Assembly (NCBI GenBank): GCA_005405945.1
Contig: BJHW01000002.1
Span: 1,798,001 to 1,862,000 of the forward strand
Direction of reading: 5' to 3'
Length of the DNA stretch: 64,000 nt
Source: Streptomyces violaceusniger
GTDB lineage: Bacteria > Actinomycetota > Actinomycetes > Streptomycetales > Streptomycetaceae
Position 1 is the first letter of the stretch. Every line of letters begins with the position of its first letter. The notes beneath the pieces were generated by a model. That model had not been told where the DNA came from. It ran no database searches and saw nothing but the letters and a program-made list of their open reading frames with translations. This document shows positions 37,121 through 47,216 of this stretch, in pieces. Position numbers and translations under genes: made by a program.

Positions 37121-39430
37121 GTGTTGAAACGCCGGAACAGCCCAAAGAGCTGGAACAAGCGGAATAAACGGAACAAGCAGAACAAGCAGAACAAGCGAAA
37201 CAAGTCCCTGCGCGTGCGTGCGCTACTCGCCCTCGCCGTGATCGCCGGATCGCTGGCCATCGCCCTCACCACACCGGTCCGCCTCGGCCTCGACCTGCGC
37301 GGCGGCACCCAGATCACGCTGGAAACCCGCTCCACCCCCACCACCGAAGCCGACGCCGCGGCCACCGACCGCACCATGGAGGTGCTGCGCGGCCGCGTCG
37401 ACGCGCTCGGCGTCGCCGAACCGACCCTCGTCCGCTCCGGCGACCACCGCATCCTCGTCGAGCTGCCCGGCGTCCACGACCCGAAGAAGGCCGCCGACGT
37501 GCTGGGCCGCACCGCGCAGCTCACCGTCCACGCGGTCCTCGGCCCGGCCGGGACCGCTGACGGCGCCACCTCCCCGCCGGCCGATCCGGCCGAGGAGCGC
37601 GTGCTGCCGGACGAGTCCGGACAGCCGCTGCGACTGCGGGCCGCCGATCTGACCGGACGGGACGTCGAAGGCGCCGACGCCCGCTTCGACCAGCAGGGCG
37701 GTGCCGGCTGGCACGTCGCGGTCGACTTCTCCAAGACCGGCCAGGACCGATGGCGGCAGGTCACCGCACGGGCCGCCTGTCACCCGGCCGGCGACCCGCA
37801 GCGCCGGGTCGCCATCGTCCTCGACAACAAGATCATCTCCTCGCCGCAGGTCGACCCCTCCGTACCGTGCGGGACCGGCATCCCCGGCGGCAGCACCCAG
37901 ATCACCGGCTCCTTCGACGACACCGAAGCCCGCGAACTGGCCCTGCTCATCTCCGGTGGGGCCCTGCCCGTACCGGTCGAGACCGTCGAACAGCGCACCA
38001 TCGGCGCCACGCTCGGCGATGCGGCCATCGAGGCCGCGGCCTGGGCCGCCGTCATCGGCACCGCACTGACCGCACTGTTCATCATCGCCGTCTACCGGCT
38101 CCTGGGCCTGCTCGCGACCGTGGCCCTGGCCGCTTACGGCCTCATCTCCTACGCCGCCCTGGCCGCGCTCGGCGCCACACTGACCCTGCCGGGCCTCGCC
38201 GGGTTCGTCCTGGCGATCGGCATGGCCGTGGACGCCAACGTCTTGGTCTTCGAGCGGGCCCGCGAAGAGTACGCGGCCCGCAGCCGCCCCAGTCCCCGCT
38301 CGGCGGTGACCGCCGGGTTCCGCGGTGCCCTCAGCGCGATCGCCGACTCCAACATCACGACTCTGATCGCCGCGGCCCTCCTGTTCGCCTTCGCCTCCGG
38401 CCCGGTGCGCGGCTTCGGCATCAGCCTCGCCATCGGCGTCCTCGCCTCGATGGTCAGCGCCCTGGTGATCAGCCGGGTGCTCGCCGAGTACGCGGTGGGC
38501 CGCCCCGCGGTCCGCCGCCGGCCCCGTATCACCGGCATCGCGAGCACCGGCTGGGTCCGCGACCGGCTGCTGCGCCGCGACCCGTTCCTGATGCGCCGTC
38601 CGCGCCGCTGGCTGGTCGTCTCCGCCGCACTCGCCGTCGTGGCCGCGTCGGGCCTCCTCGTCCGCGGCCTGGACTTCGGCATCGAGTTCACCGGCGGCCG
38701 GCTGATCGAGTACGCCACCAGCGCACCCGTCGACCCCGACCGGGCCCGCACCGCCCTCACCGACGCCGGGTTCCCCCGCGCGGTCGTGCAGTCCTCCGGC
38801 GACACCGGGCTCACGGTGCGCGCCGAGAACCTGAGCAACGCCGACGAGGCCGCCGTCACCGAGACCATCAGCACCCTCGGCGGCGAGACGAAGAAGGTCC
38901 GCGACGAGCTGATCGGCCCCAGCATGGGCGACGAACTGCGCCGCAACGCCCTCATCGCCCTCTCCCTCGCGCTGGGCGCCCAGCTGCTGTATCTCGCGGT
39001 CCGCTTCCGCTGGTTCTTCGGGACGGCGGCCGTCGTCGCGCTCGCCCACGACGTGGTGATCCTCATCGGCGCCTTCGCCTGGCTCGGCAAGCCCATCGAC
39101 GGGGTCTTCCTGGCCGCCCTGCTGACCGTCATCGGCTACTCGGTCAACGACTCCGTCGTCCTCTTCGACCGCGTCCGCGAACTGCTCGGCCGCGACCGCA
39201 CCACACCGCTTCCCCGCCTGACGAACCAGGCGATCCTGCAGACCCTGCCCCGGACCGTCAACACCGGCATGGGTGCGGCATTCATCCTCACCGCCCTCGC
39301 CGTCCTCGCCGACGACACCCTCGCCGACTTCGCCCTCGCCCTACTGATCGGCCTGGCCGTCGGCACCTACTCCTCCGTCTTCACCGCCGCCTCACTCACC
39401 ATCGAGCTGCGGCCGCACCGGAAGGCGTAG
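37121..39430 (+). CDS. secDF: SecDF fusion protein (preprotein translocase accessory)
   Basis: A 769-residue fusion of SecD and SecF, proton-driven helpers of Sec export. SecD half: helix 1, then LRGGTQITLETR, the P1 region and the five-helix block with VFERAREEYAAR; SecF half from about residue 475: GLDFGIEFTGGRLIEY and VNDSVVLFDRVRE. Streptomyces also has separate SecD and SecF, so this is an extra copy. The N-terminus carries an unusual Asn/Lys-rich repeat (residues about 8-26). Start GTG 37121 or TTG 37124, both just after GGAGG at 37112. It ends 32 bases before a convergent LysR gene. Confidence 0.9.
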   Translation: MLKRRNSPKSWNKRNKRNKQNKQNKRNKSLRVRALLALAVIAGSLAIALTTPVRLGLDLRGGTQITLETRSTPTTEADAAATDRTMEVLRGRVDALGVAEPTLVRSGDHRILVELPGVHDPKKAADVLGRTAQLTVHAVLGPAGTADGATSPPADPAEERVLPDESGQPLRLRAADLTGRDVEGADARFDQQGGAGWHVAVDFSKTGQDRWRQVTARAACHPAGDPQRRVAIVLDNKIISSPQVDPSVPCGTGIPGGSTQITGSFDDTEARELALLISGGALPVPVETVEQRTIGATLGDAAIEAAAWAAVIGTALTALFIIAVYRLLGLLATVALAAYGLISYAALAALGATLTLPGLAGFVLAIGMAVDANVLVFERAREEYAARSRPSPRSAVTAGFRGALSAIADSNITTLIAAALLFAFASGPVRGFGISLAIGVLASMVSALVISRVLAEYAVGRPAVRRRPRITGIASTGWVRDRLLRRDPFLMRRPRRWLVVSAALAVVAASGLLVRGLDFGIEFTGGRLIEYATSAPVDPDRARTALTDAGFPRAVVQSSGDTGLTVRAENLSNADEAAVTETISTLGGETKKVRDELIGPSMGDELRRNALIALSLALGAQLLYLAVRFRWFFGTAAVVALAHDVVILIGAFAWLGKPIDGVFLAALLTVIGYSVNDSVVLFDRVRELLGRDRTTPLPRLTNQAILQTLPRTVNTGMGAAFILTALAVLADDTLADFALALLIGLAVGTYSSVFTAASLTIELRPHRKA
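37139..37203 (+). repeat. AAC-AAG codon repeat in secDF N-terminus
   Basis: Tandem AACAAGC-like 9-base units encode alternating Asn-Lys with Arg or Gln (NKRNKRNKQNKQNKRNKS). Adenine-rich, in strong contrast to the surrounding G+C-rich coding DNA. It gives a highly basic cytoplasmic tail before the first membrane helix and may vary in copy number by slippage. Confidence 0.7.
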
Positions 39431-39462
39431 CACGCGCTGCCGGGCCGGTACGCGCCTTCCCG

Positions 39463-40275
39463 TCAGGTGGGCCGCAGCGTCGCGGTGGCGATCTCCAGGA
39501 AGTCGCGCAGCAGTTGCTTCTCGCGCCGGTCCGCGGCGACGGCCAGGCAGGTCTCGGCCCCTGGGGCGTCCGTGACGGGGAGGTGGACGAGGTCGGGGCG
39601 GGAGTAGGAGCGCGCGGCGCTGAGGGAGATGAGCGCGATACCGTGCCCGGCGGCGATCAGCTCGAACTTCTCCTCGATGGAGGACATCGGCCGGCTCGCC
39701 GCGTCGAGCATCGTCTCGCCGTCGAGGTCGGCGCGGGTGAGCTTCTCGCGGCGGGCCAGCGGGTGTGTCGCGGGCATGCAGGCGACCCTGGGCTCGTGGC
39801 CGATGGGGATGGTGCGCAAGCCCGAGGCGTCGAACGGCTGTCGCAGGTATCCGACCTGGGCCCGGCCGTCCCGGAGCGGCGCGTCCGGCTGCCACCAGCG
39901 GGCCGGGACGACGTCGGTCTCGACGTCCGGGTAGCGCGATGTGAAGGCCCGGATCGCATCCGACACACGCAGCCCGGGGGAGAAGGCGACAACGAGGCGC
40001 TGGGCGCCCCGTTCCGCGTCGTGTACGCGCCGCACCGCCGCCGTGACCGCCCCGAGGATCCGCTGCGCCTCCTCGTACAGCTGCGTCCCGGCGGCGGTCA
40101 GCTCCACGCTGCGGGTGGTCCGTACGAGCAGGGCGCATTCCAACTCCTGCTCGAACGCCTTGATCTGGCGGCTGAGGACCGGCTGGGTGATGAAGAGCTG
40201 TTCCGCGGCCCGGCCGAAGTTCCGGTGCTCGGCCACCGCGGCGAAATAGCGGAGCTTGCGCAGATCGAGATCCAT
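39463..40275 (-). CDS. LysR-family transcriptional regulator
   Basis: A 270-residue LysR protein, slightly short of the usual 300. N-terminal helix-turn-helix FGRAAEQLFITQPVLSRQIKAFEQELE (about residues 18-45) and a periplasmic-binding-like effector domain. Divergent from the NAD(P)-binding protein at 40344, which it probably controls; the 68-base gap contains a near direct repeat GGTATCAA / GGTATTGG. Effector unknown. Confidence 0.92.
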   Translation of the reverse strand: MDLDLRKLRYFAAVAEHRNFGRAAEQLFITQPVLSRQIKAFEQELECALLVRTTRSVELTAAGTQLYEEAQRILGAVTAAVRRVHDAERGAQRLVVAFSPGLRVSDAIRAFTSRYPDVETDVVPARWWQPDAPLRDGRAQVGYLRQPFDASGLRTIPIGHEPRVACMPATHPLARREKLTRADLDGETMLDAASRPMSSIEEKFELIAAGHGIALISLSAARSYSRPDLVHLPVTDAPGAETCLAVAADRREKQLLRDFLEIATATLRPT

Positions 40276-40343
40276 GCCCTCAAGGTATCAATTGCCGGGA
40301 AAGGTATTGGACGCCACAGGTCGCCCGCCCCGAGACTCACAAC

Positions 40344-41239
40344 ATGATCGTCATCACCGCCCCCACCGGCCAGATCGGCAGCCGGGTCATGGGAATCCTG
40401 CTCAACGAGGCCCCCGAGCGCGGCGAAGAGCTGCGTGTCATCGTGCGCGACCCGGGGAAACTCCCCGACGCCGTCCGCGCCCGCGTCGACGTCGTCACCG
40501 GTTCGCACGGCGACGCCGAGGTCGTCGACCGGGCCTTCGCCGGCGCGGACGCCGTCTTCTGGCTGGCCCCGTCGCACCCGAAGGCGCCGAGTCTGGACGC
40601 CGTCTACTCCGGGTTCACCCGCGCCGCCGCGAAGGCGTTCACGGTCCACGGGGTCGGACACGTCGTCGGCGTCTCGGCGCTCGGCCGCGGCACTCCCGCC
40701 GCCGGCCGCGCCGGGCATGTGACGGCGTCGCTGGCCATGGACGACCTCATCGCGGGCACGGGCGTGGCCTACCGGGCGCTCGCCTGCCCCAGCTTCATGG
40801 ACAACCTGCTGCGGCAGGTGGCTTCGATCCGCGACGACGGCGTCTTCACCGACACCGCCGCCGCCGACCGCACGGCACCGATGGCCGCCACCGGAGACAT
40901 CGCCGCGGCCGCCGCCGGTCTGCTGCTCGACCGCTCGTGGACGGGCACGGGCGAGGTCCCGGTGCTGGGCCCGAGGACCTTTCGGCGAACGACGCGGCGC
41001 GCATCATGTCCGAGGTGCTCGGCCGCCCGATCCGCTACCAGCGGCAGTCGCTGGAGGACCTGCGCGCCGCACTCACCGGGCGCGGCATGGGGAACGCGCT
41101 CGTGGAGGGCTACGTCGACATGATGCGCGCCAAGGACGACGGCATCGACCAGGGCGTGCGGCGCACCCCCGAGACCGCCAGTCCGACGACCTTCCGCCAG
41201 TGGTGTGAAGAGGTCCTCAAGCCGGCGGTCCAGGCATGA
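40344..41239 (+). CDS. NmrA-like NAD(P)-binding protein, one-base frameshift
   Basis: About 298 residues after repair. Rossmann motif ITAPTGQIGSRV at the N-terminus, then SHGDAEVVDRAFAGADAVFWL and a C-terminal substrate lid; atypical SDR of the NmrA/HSCARG type. Translation is lost at 40967-40972 (GGGCCC), where one extra G or C restores GPEDLSANDAARIMSEVLGRP. Its stop overlaps the next ATG (ATGA). Divergent from a LysR regulator. May be a redox sensor or quinone oxidoreductase; substrate unknown. Confidence 0.82.
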
Positions 41240-41928
41240 ACGCTCCCAGGACCGCTCTCATCATCGGCGCGTCCCGCGCCCTCGGACTCGGCCTCGCCAC
41301 CGAGTACGCGCACCGCGGCTGGAACGTCATCGGCACCGTCCGGGGCGAGCGGCGCACCGGCCTCCACGACCTGGCCGAGGCGTCCGGTGGCCGGGTCACG
41401 GTCGAGTCGGTGGACATGACGGAGCCGGACGAGGTCGCCGCGCTGCGCGAGCGCCTGGCGGAGCACACGCTCGACCTGCTGTTCGTCAATGCCGCCATCA
41501 CCAGGGGCGACGTTCCGATCGGCGACGTACCGACGGAGATGTTCACCGAGGTCATGGTCACGAACGCGCTCAGCCCGATGCGCGTGGTCGAGTCCCTCCG
41601 CTCGCTGGTCGCCCCGACCGGGACCATCGGCGTCATGTCCTCGCGCCAGGGCAGCCTCGGCCTGAACACCAAGGGCGGCCAGGACGTCTACCGCGCCAGC
41701 AAGTCCGCCCTGAACCAGCTGATGCGCAGCTACGCCGCCCGGTACGCCGAAGCCGCGCACACGCTGCTGCTCATGTGCCCCGGCCACGTCCGCACCGAAC
41801 TCGGCGGACCGGACGCACCGCTGACCATCGACCAGTCCATCCCGGGAGTGGTGGACACGATCGACCGCCACAGCGGCGAACCGGGCCTGAAGTTCCTCAA
41901 CTACCAGGACCAGCCCGTGCCCTGGTAA
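41236..41928 (+). CDS. Short-chain dehydrogenase/reductase
   Basis: A 230-residue classical-size SDR: cofactor loop IIGASRALGLGLA (about residues 9-21), VNAAIT motif, and catalytic YRASK (about 155-159) with Ser in GVMSSRQGS (about 135). The Gly-rich loop is slightly unusual (GASRALG). Coupled by ATGA to the NmrA-like gene, so the pair forms a LysR-controlled two-gene unit. Convergent with gene remnants of the aromatic locus. Confidence 0.9.
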   Translation: MNAPRTALIIGASRALGLGLATEYAHRGWNVIGTVRGERRTGLHDLAEASGGRVTVESVDMTEPDEVAALRERLAEHTLDLLFVNAAITRGDVPIGDVPTEMFTEVMVTNALSPMRVVESLRSLVAPTGTIGVMSSRQGSLGLNTKGGQDVYRASKSALNQLMRSYAARYAEAAHTLLLMCPGHVRTELGGPDAPLTIDQSIPGVVDTIDRHSGEPGLKFLNYQDQPVPW

Positions 41929-41940
41929 CCGGTCAGAGCG

Positions 41941-42090
41941 CGGGGCCTTGGCCCGGATGCGGTCGATGCCGGCCTCGGCGGTCAGCGCCACGCCTTCCTC
42001 GACGCCGATCATGCCCGTGATGGGCGGGGTGCCGGACAGCACACGGCGCACCCCGGGAGCCGGACGGTAGCCGTGGCCGCGGTGGCGAGT
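41941..42090 (-). pseudogene. Kynureninase C-terminal fragment
   Basis: About 50 codons matching the end of a kynureninase/class V aminotransferase-type protein: GYRPAPGVRRVLSGTPP followed by ITGMIGVEEGVALTAEAG and IDRIRAKA. The rest of the gene (catalytic Lys, PLP site) is absent; the segment starts abruptly inside the preceding thioesterase fragment in another frame and dissolves about position 41941. A deletion scar. It suggests the neighbouring aromatic-CoA genes once acted on anthranilate made from kynurenine. Confidence 0.6.
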
Positions 42091-42242
42091 GCCTCTTCCG
42101 CCGCCTCCACGAACCGCACGGTCGCCGTGTTGTGGTGGTGGCCTGAGGCGTCGGTGTCCGACCACTCCACGCGGGACCGGTGGACGACACGGGCGAAGCC
42201 GCCGGTGCCGTCCACACCCTCAGGAGACGGGGGCCGGTTCAC
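42009..42242 (-). pseudogene. 4HBT-fold thioesterase, truncated
   Basis: N-terminal piece of a hotdog-fold acyl-CoA thioesterase: GTG 42242 overlaps the end of the monooxygenase/OYE gene, and RVVHRSRVEWSDTDASGHHH followed by NTATVRFVEAAEEAL matches the family including the catalytic Asp. After about 52 residues (near 42090) the frame runs into kynureninase-derived DNA and stops. Family members are about 130-150 residues, so the product should be inactive. Confidence 0.65.
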
Positions 42243-44596
42243 GGGTCGGGGTCCAGCGCAGATGAACGGCCTGGTCGGCGGGGTCGGGCCGGAGCAGTGA
42301 CAGCCGGGGTCGTACGGCGTCGGTGCGGGCGGCCGGGGGTTTGCGGCTGCCGGCGCGGAACTGCACCGGCCATGTGGCGCCCGGGCCCTGGTACTCCTGC
42401 TCGGCCGCGGCGTGCAGGGTCCAGTGCGGGTCGTACAGATGGGTGCGGCCCACGGCGCACAGATCGGCGCGGCCCGCCAGCAGGAGTGAGTTGACGTCAT
42501 CGTAGGATGCGATCGCGCCCACCGCGATGACCGCGGCGCCGGTGGTGGCGGCGACCTCGTGGCGGATGCGGTCGGCGAACGGGGTCTGGTAGGAGCGGCC
42601 GAAGGCGGGGCGCTCGTCCTTGGTGACCTGGCCGGAGGAGACGTCGATGGCGTTCGCGCCGTGGGCGATGAACGCGCGGGCGATCTCGACGGCGTCGTGT
42701 TCGGTGTTGCCGTCCGGCACCCAGTCGGTGGCGGAGATGCGCACGATCATCGGCCGTTTGACGGGCCATGCCTCCCGCACGGCGTCGAAGACCTCCAGCG
42801 GGAACCGCAGCCGGTTCTCCAGCGGGCCGCCGTACGCGTCGGTGCGGCGGTTGGCGATCGGGAGAGGAAGGACGACAGCAAGTAGCCGTGTGCGCAGTGC
42901 AGTTCGAGCAGGTCGAACCCGGCCTCGGCGCCCCGGCGGGCGGCGGCCACGAAGTCGGCTGTGATCCGGTCCATGTCGGCGCTGGTGAGCTCGCGCGGCA
43001 CGGCGGAGCCTGGTCCGTACGGCAGCGGGGACGGGCCGACGACCTCCCAGTTGCCCTCCGGCAGCGGGTCGTCCATGCCCTCCCACATCAGCCGGGTCGA
43101 GCCCTTGCGGCCCGCGTGGCCGAGCTGGAGGCCGATACGGGCGGTGCTCCGCTCGTGGACGAAGGAGACGATCCGCCGCCAGGAATCGCGCTGCTCGTCG
43201 TTCCACAGGCCGGTGCAGCCGGGGGTGATGCGGCCCTCGGGCGAGACGCACACCATCTCCGTCATCACCAGTCCGGCGCCGCCCATGGCCTTGGAGCCGA
43301 GGTGGACGAGGTGGAAGTCGCCGGGCACGCCCTCGACGGCGGAGTACATGTCCATCGGGGAGACGATCACCCGGTTCTTCAGCTCCAACTCACCGAGTCG
43401 GTAGGGCTGGAACATCGCCGGTGCGGTATTGCCCAGCCCTTGTGCCGTGGCGAAGGCGGCATCCACGCGGTCGGCGAACTCCGGGTCGCGGGTGCGGAGG
43501 TTGTCATAGGTGATGCGGCGCGAGCGGGTGAGGAGGTTGAAGCAGAACTGGGTCGGCTCCTGGTCGACGTACATGCCGATGTTCTCGAACCACTCCAGTG
43601 AGGCCTGCGCGGCCCGCTGGGTGGACTCCACGACCGGGCGCCGCTCGGTCTCGTACGCGGTCAACGCGCCTTCGGTGTCGGGGTGTTCGTGGAGGCAGGC
43701 GGCGAGGGCGAGCGCGTCCTCCATGGCCAGCTTGGTGCCCGAGCCGATGGAGAAGTGCGCGGTGTGGGCGGCGTCTCCGATGAGCACCAGGTTGCCGTGG
43801 TGCCAGCGCTCGTTGCGTACGGTCGTGAAGTTCAGCCACTTGGAGTTGTTGGCGAACACCTCGTGGCCGTCGAGTTCCTCGGCGAACAGCTCGCGGACGC
43901 GGGCGACGGCCTGCTCGTCGGAGGCGCCCGGGGGAAGTCGGTTCCCTCGGTGGCGTCGAAGCCGGCCCGCCGCCAGACGTCCTCGTGCATCTCGACGATG
44001 AAGGTGGAGCCGGTGGCGGAGTAGGGGTAGCCGTGCACCTGCACGACCCCCCAGTCCGTCTGCTTGACGAAGAACTGGAACGCCTCGAAGACCCGGTCCG
44101 TGCCGAGCCACATGTACTTGCTGTGCCGACGGTCCAGGGAGGGGTGGAAGACGTCCGAATGAGCCGTCCGTATGGGGAGTTGACCCCGTCGGCCCCACCA
44201 CGAGGTCGTACGAGGCACGCAGTTGCCCGGTGTCCGGGGCGAGGGTGGAGAAGTGGACGGTGACGCCGAGGTCGTGGCAGCGCTCCTGGAGCAGGCGGAG
44301 CAGTTCCTTGCGGCTCATGGCGGCGAAGCCCTGGCCGCCGACGGTGTGGCTCTGGCCCCGGTAGTGGATGTCGATGTCGGTCCAGCGGGCGAAGCGCCGG
44401 GCCATGGCCTCGGCGATGGTGGTGTCGGCGTTCTCGATGCCGCCGAGGGTCTCGTCGGAGAAGACGACGCCGAAGCCGAAGGTGTCGTCGGGGGCGTTGC
44501 GCTCCCAGACGGTGATCTCGTGGGCGGGGTCGAGTTGTTTCATCAGGGCCGCGAAGTACAGCCCGCCGGGACCCCGCCGACAATGGCGATTTTCAA
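42220..44596 (-). CDS. Aryl-CoA monooxygenase / Old Yellow Enzyme fusion, five one-base frameshifts
   Basis: About 793 residues after repair. N-terminal FAD hydroxylase (KIAIVGGGPAGLYFAALM, DVFHPSLDRRHSKY, VLIGDAAHTAHFSIGSG) joined to an OYE-type NADH:flavin oxidoreductase (FQPYRLGELELKNRVIVSPM, LQLGHAGRKG, DLLELHCAHGYLLSSFLSP). This is the build of 2-aminobenzoyl-CoA monooxygenase/reductase and salicylyl-CoA 5-hydroxylase. Breaks: 44572-44575, 44193-44196, 44174-44177, 43930-43934 and 42860-42862, each one G/C short. TTG 44596 follows AGAGG. With the aryl-CoA ligase upstream it performs hydroxylation and ring reduction of the CoA ester; choice between anthranilate and salicylate is open. Confidence 0.83.
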
Positions 44597-44607
44597 GGGT
44601 GTTCCTC

Positions 44608-46274
44608 TTAACTCTCGACGACGGCCTCGGCGGAGGCCTGCTCGTCCTCGATGATTCTGCGGAGCGCGAAGCGCTGGAGTTTGCCGCTGGTGTTGCGCGG
44701 CAGGGCGCTGTGGAAGCGCACCTCGCGGGGGTATTTGTAGGGCGCCAGGACCTGTTTGACATGGTCCTGTATCTCCTTCGCCTTGGCCGCGTCGCCGGGT
44801 ACGCCGTCGCGCAGCACCACGAAGGCGCACACGATCGAGCCGCGCTCGGGGTCGGGGCGGGCCACGACGGCGGATTCGGCGACGTCCGGATGGGTGTCGA
44901 TGGCGGCCTCGACCTCGGGGCCGCCGATGTTGTACCCGGAGGAGACGATCATGTTGTCGCTGCGGGCGTGGTAGTGGAAGTAGCCGTCCTCGTCCCGGTG
45001 GAAGATGTCACCGGTGATGTTCCAGCCGCCCAGGACGTAGTCCCGCTGGCGTTTGTCGTCGAGGTAGCGGCAGCCGACCGGGCCGATGACACCGAGTCTG
45101 CCCGGCTCGCCGGGGCCGAGCTCCTCTCCGTCGATGCCCAGGACGGTGGCGCGGTAGCCGGGGACCGGACGGCCGGTGGAGCCGGGGCGGATGTCGTCTC
45201 CGGCGGCGGAGATGAAGATGTGCAGCAGCTCGGTGGCGCCGATGCCGTCGATGATCCTCAGGCCGAGGCGTTCGTGCAGCTGCTCCCATGTGGCGCGGGG
45301 TATGTGCTCGCCCGCGGACACGCCGACCCGCAGCCCGGCCAGCCGCCGCTCGGCGCCCTCGCGCAGGATCGCCCGGTAGGCCGTGGGCGCCGTCGCCAGG
45401 ACGGTGACACCCTGGCTCCGCACCATCTTTGCGAGCTGGAGCGGGGTGGCCGCCTCGGTCAGCAGGGCGCAGGCGCCGGCCCGCAGCGGGAAGACCACCA
45501 GCATGCCGAGGCCGAAGGTGAAGGCCAGGGGCGCGGTGCAGGCCACCAGATCGTCCGGGAGCAGGCCCAGGGTGTGGCGGCCGAAGGTGTTGTCGATGGA
45601 CAGGATGTCCCGGTGGAAATGCATGGTGATCTTGGGCGCGCCGGTGGATCCGGAGGTGGGGCCGAGCAGCGCCACATCGTCGGCGGCGGTTTCGACGGTG
45701 GTGAACTCACCCGATTTCGCGGCCACCCGGGTCACGAGATCCCGGGTGCCGGTGCCGCCGTACTCCACGACGGCCAGTGACGGCAGGACGGAGTCCCGCA
45801 GGGCGTACACGTCGTCGGTGAACCGGTGGTCGACGAGGGCGATCGAGGGCCGGGTGCGCTCTGCGATCGGGGTGAGCTCGCGGACGCGCAGGGCGGCCAT
45901 GGTGGTGACGACGACACCGCCGGCCTTGAGGACGCCCAGCCAACAGGCCACGGTCCAGGGGTTGTTGGGCGAGCGCAGCAGGACCCGCTGCCCCGGCACC
46001 AGACCCAGGTCCTCGGCGAGCACCTGGGCGACCTGATTGGCGCGGGTGAGCAGTTCGCCATAGGTCCACACCTCGCCGGCCGGGGTGCGCAGGGCGGGGC
46101 GGTCGGGGCCGAACAGCGCGGTGGGGGTGTCGATGAGCTCGGTGGCCGCGTTGAGCCGGTCCGGGTAGCGCAGTTCCGGAGTGGTGAACTCGATCGTCGG
46201 CCACAGGTGTGCGGGGGGCAGTTGGTCGCGGGTGAAGGTGTCGAGGTGTGCCGAGGGGAGAGGGGAAGAGTCAC
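44608..46274 (-). CDS. Aryl-CoA ligase (2-aminobenzoate/salicylate-type), one-base frameshift near start
   Basis: About 555 residues after repair. Adenylate-forming enzyme: P-loop-like GPTSGSTGAPKITMHFHRD (about residue 200), GIGATELLH (about 325), WNITGDIF with the catalytic-region Asp, and the C-terminal Lys in RNTSGKLQR. Resembles benzoate/2-aminobenzoate-CoA ligases. GTG 46274 has an excellent GAAGGA seven bases upstream, but the frame shifts within the first dozen codons, at the four-base run 46255-46258 (or the nearby run 46262-46265); the body is intact. It activates the aromatic acid for the downstream monooxygenase/OYE fusion. Confidence 0.85.
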
Positions 46275-46313
46275 GGAAGAGTCCTTCCGGGAGCCCGCCG
46301 GGGGAGCGGCGGA

Positions 46314-47216
46314 TCAGGTGGGGCGGATCAGGCCCTCCTGGACCACGGTGGCCAGGTGGCGGCGATCGCGCGTGAAGAAGCGCCCCGTGCCCAGGCCCCG
46401 GCCCGCGTCGGCGGCTATGGCTTCCTGGACGTAGAGCAGCCAGCCGTCCACCGGCCCCGGGCGGTGGAACCACATCGCGTGGTCGAGGCTCGCGGTGACC
46501 AGCCCGGGTCTGGCCCAGGGCAGGTCGAGCACCCGCAGCACGGGTTCGAGGATCGTGTAGTCGCACACATACGCCAGGGCGGCCAGGTCCCGCTGGGCGT
46601 CGGTCAGCCCGTCGACCGGGCGGAGGGTGTCGAAGGGCCTGAGCCAGACCGCCTGGTGCGGAAGGCGCTCTCCCTCGACGGTGAGATAGACCGGGCCGGG
46701 GACGTGCCGCATGTCGAAGCCGCGGCCGCCGGACCAGTACGCCTTGGACTCCTCGGTCATGGAGCCGCCACCGCGCTCGGCGAGGTACTCCGCCGAACTG
46801 GGCAGGTCCTCCGGGTCGGGCACGTCCTCGCCGAAGTCGGTGTGGAAGGCCGCACCGGCCTCGCCCGCCGCGAATCCGGCCAGGCAGACGTACAGCGGCT
46901 TGCCGCTCTGGTAGCCGCGCACCTGCCGGGTGCTGTAGCCGCGTCCGTCGCGCACCACCTCCACCTCGTAGTGCACCTCGGCGCCGATGTCGGCGGGGCG
47001 CAGGAAGTAGCTGTGCATCGAGTGCGGCGATTTGCCGTCGGTCACCGACCGCATGGCCGCCGCCGCGGCCTGGGCCACCAGATCGCCGCCGTACGCCTTG
47101 GGCCAGGGGCAGGGCTGGGTGGTGGCGGTGAAGGCGAGGTCGAAGTGTTCGGGCTGGGTGGGCTTGAGGGTGACGGCGGCGGTGAAGACGGCCGAGGTGG
47201 GGGGTGTGGGGGTCAT
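46314..47216 (-). CDS. TesB-type acyl-CoA thioesterase
   Basis: A 300-residue double-hotdog thioesterase II. N-terminal half FAGDLVAQ-like PKAYGGDLVAQAAAAAMRSV and SMHSYFLRPAD, C-terminal half with LVTASLDHAMWFHRP, the catalytic Asp in SLDHAMWF and Gln/Thr partners later. It releases CoA from surplus or dead-end acyl-CoA esters of the pathway. Start ATG 47216 overlaps the stop of the cupin gene (ATGA). 39 bases before the ligase gene. Confidence 0.9.
   Translation of the reverse strand: MTPTPPTSAVFTAAVTLKPTQPEHFDLAFTATTQPCPWPKAYGGDLVAQAAAAAMRSVTDGKSPHSMHSYFLRPADIGAEVHYEVEVVRDGRGYSTRQVRGYQSGKPLYVCLAGFAAGEAGAAFHTDFGEDVPDPEDLPSSAEYLAERGGGSMTEESKAYWSGGRGFDMRHVPGPVYLTVEGERLPHQAVWLRPFDTLRPVDGLTDAQRDLAALAYVCDYTILEPVLRVLDLPWARPGLVTASLDHAMWFHRPGPVDGWLLYVQEAIAADAGRGLGTGRFFTRDRRHLATVVQEGLIRPT

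Noticed and set aside
37750..40347. 865-codon plus-strand open frame
   Set aside because: Overlaps secDF in another frame and the LysR gene in antisense; Arg/Pro/His-rich with no motif.
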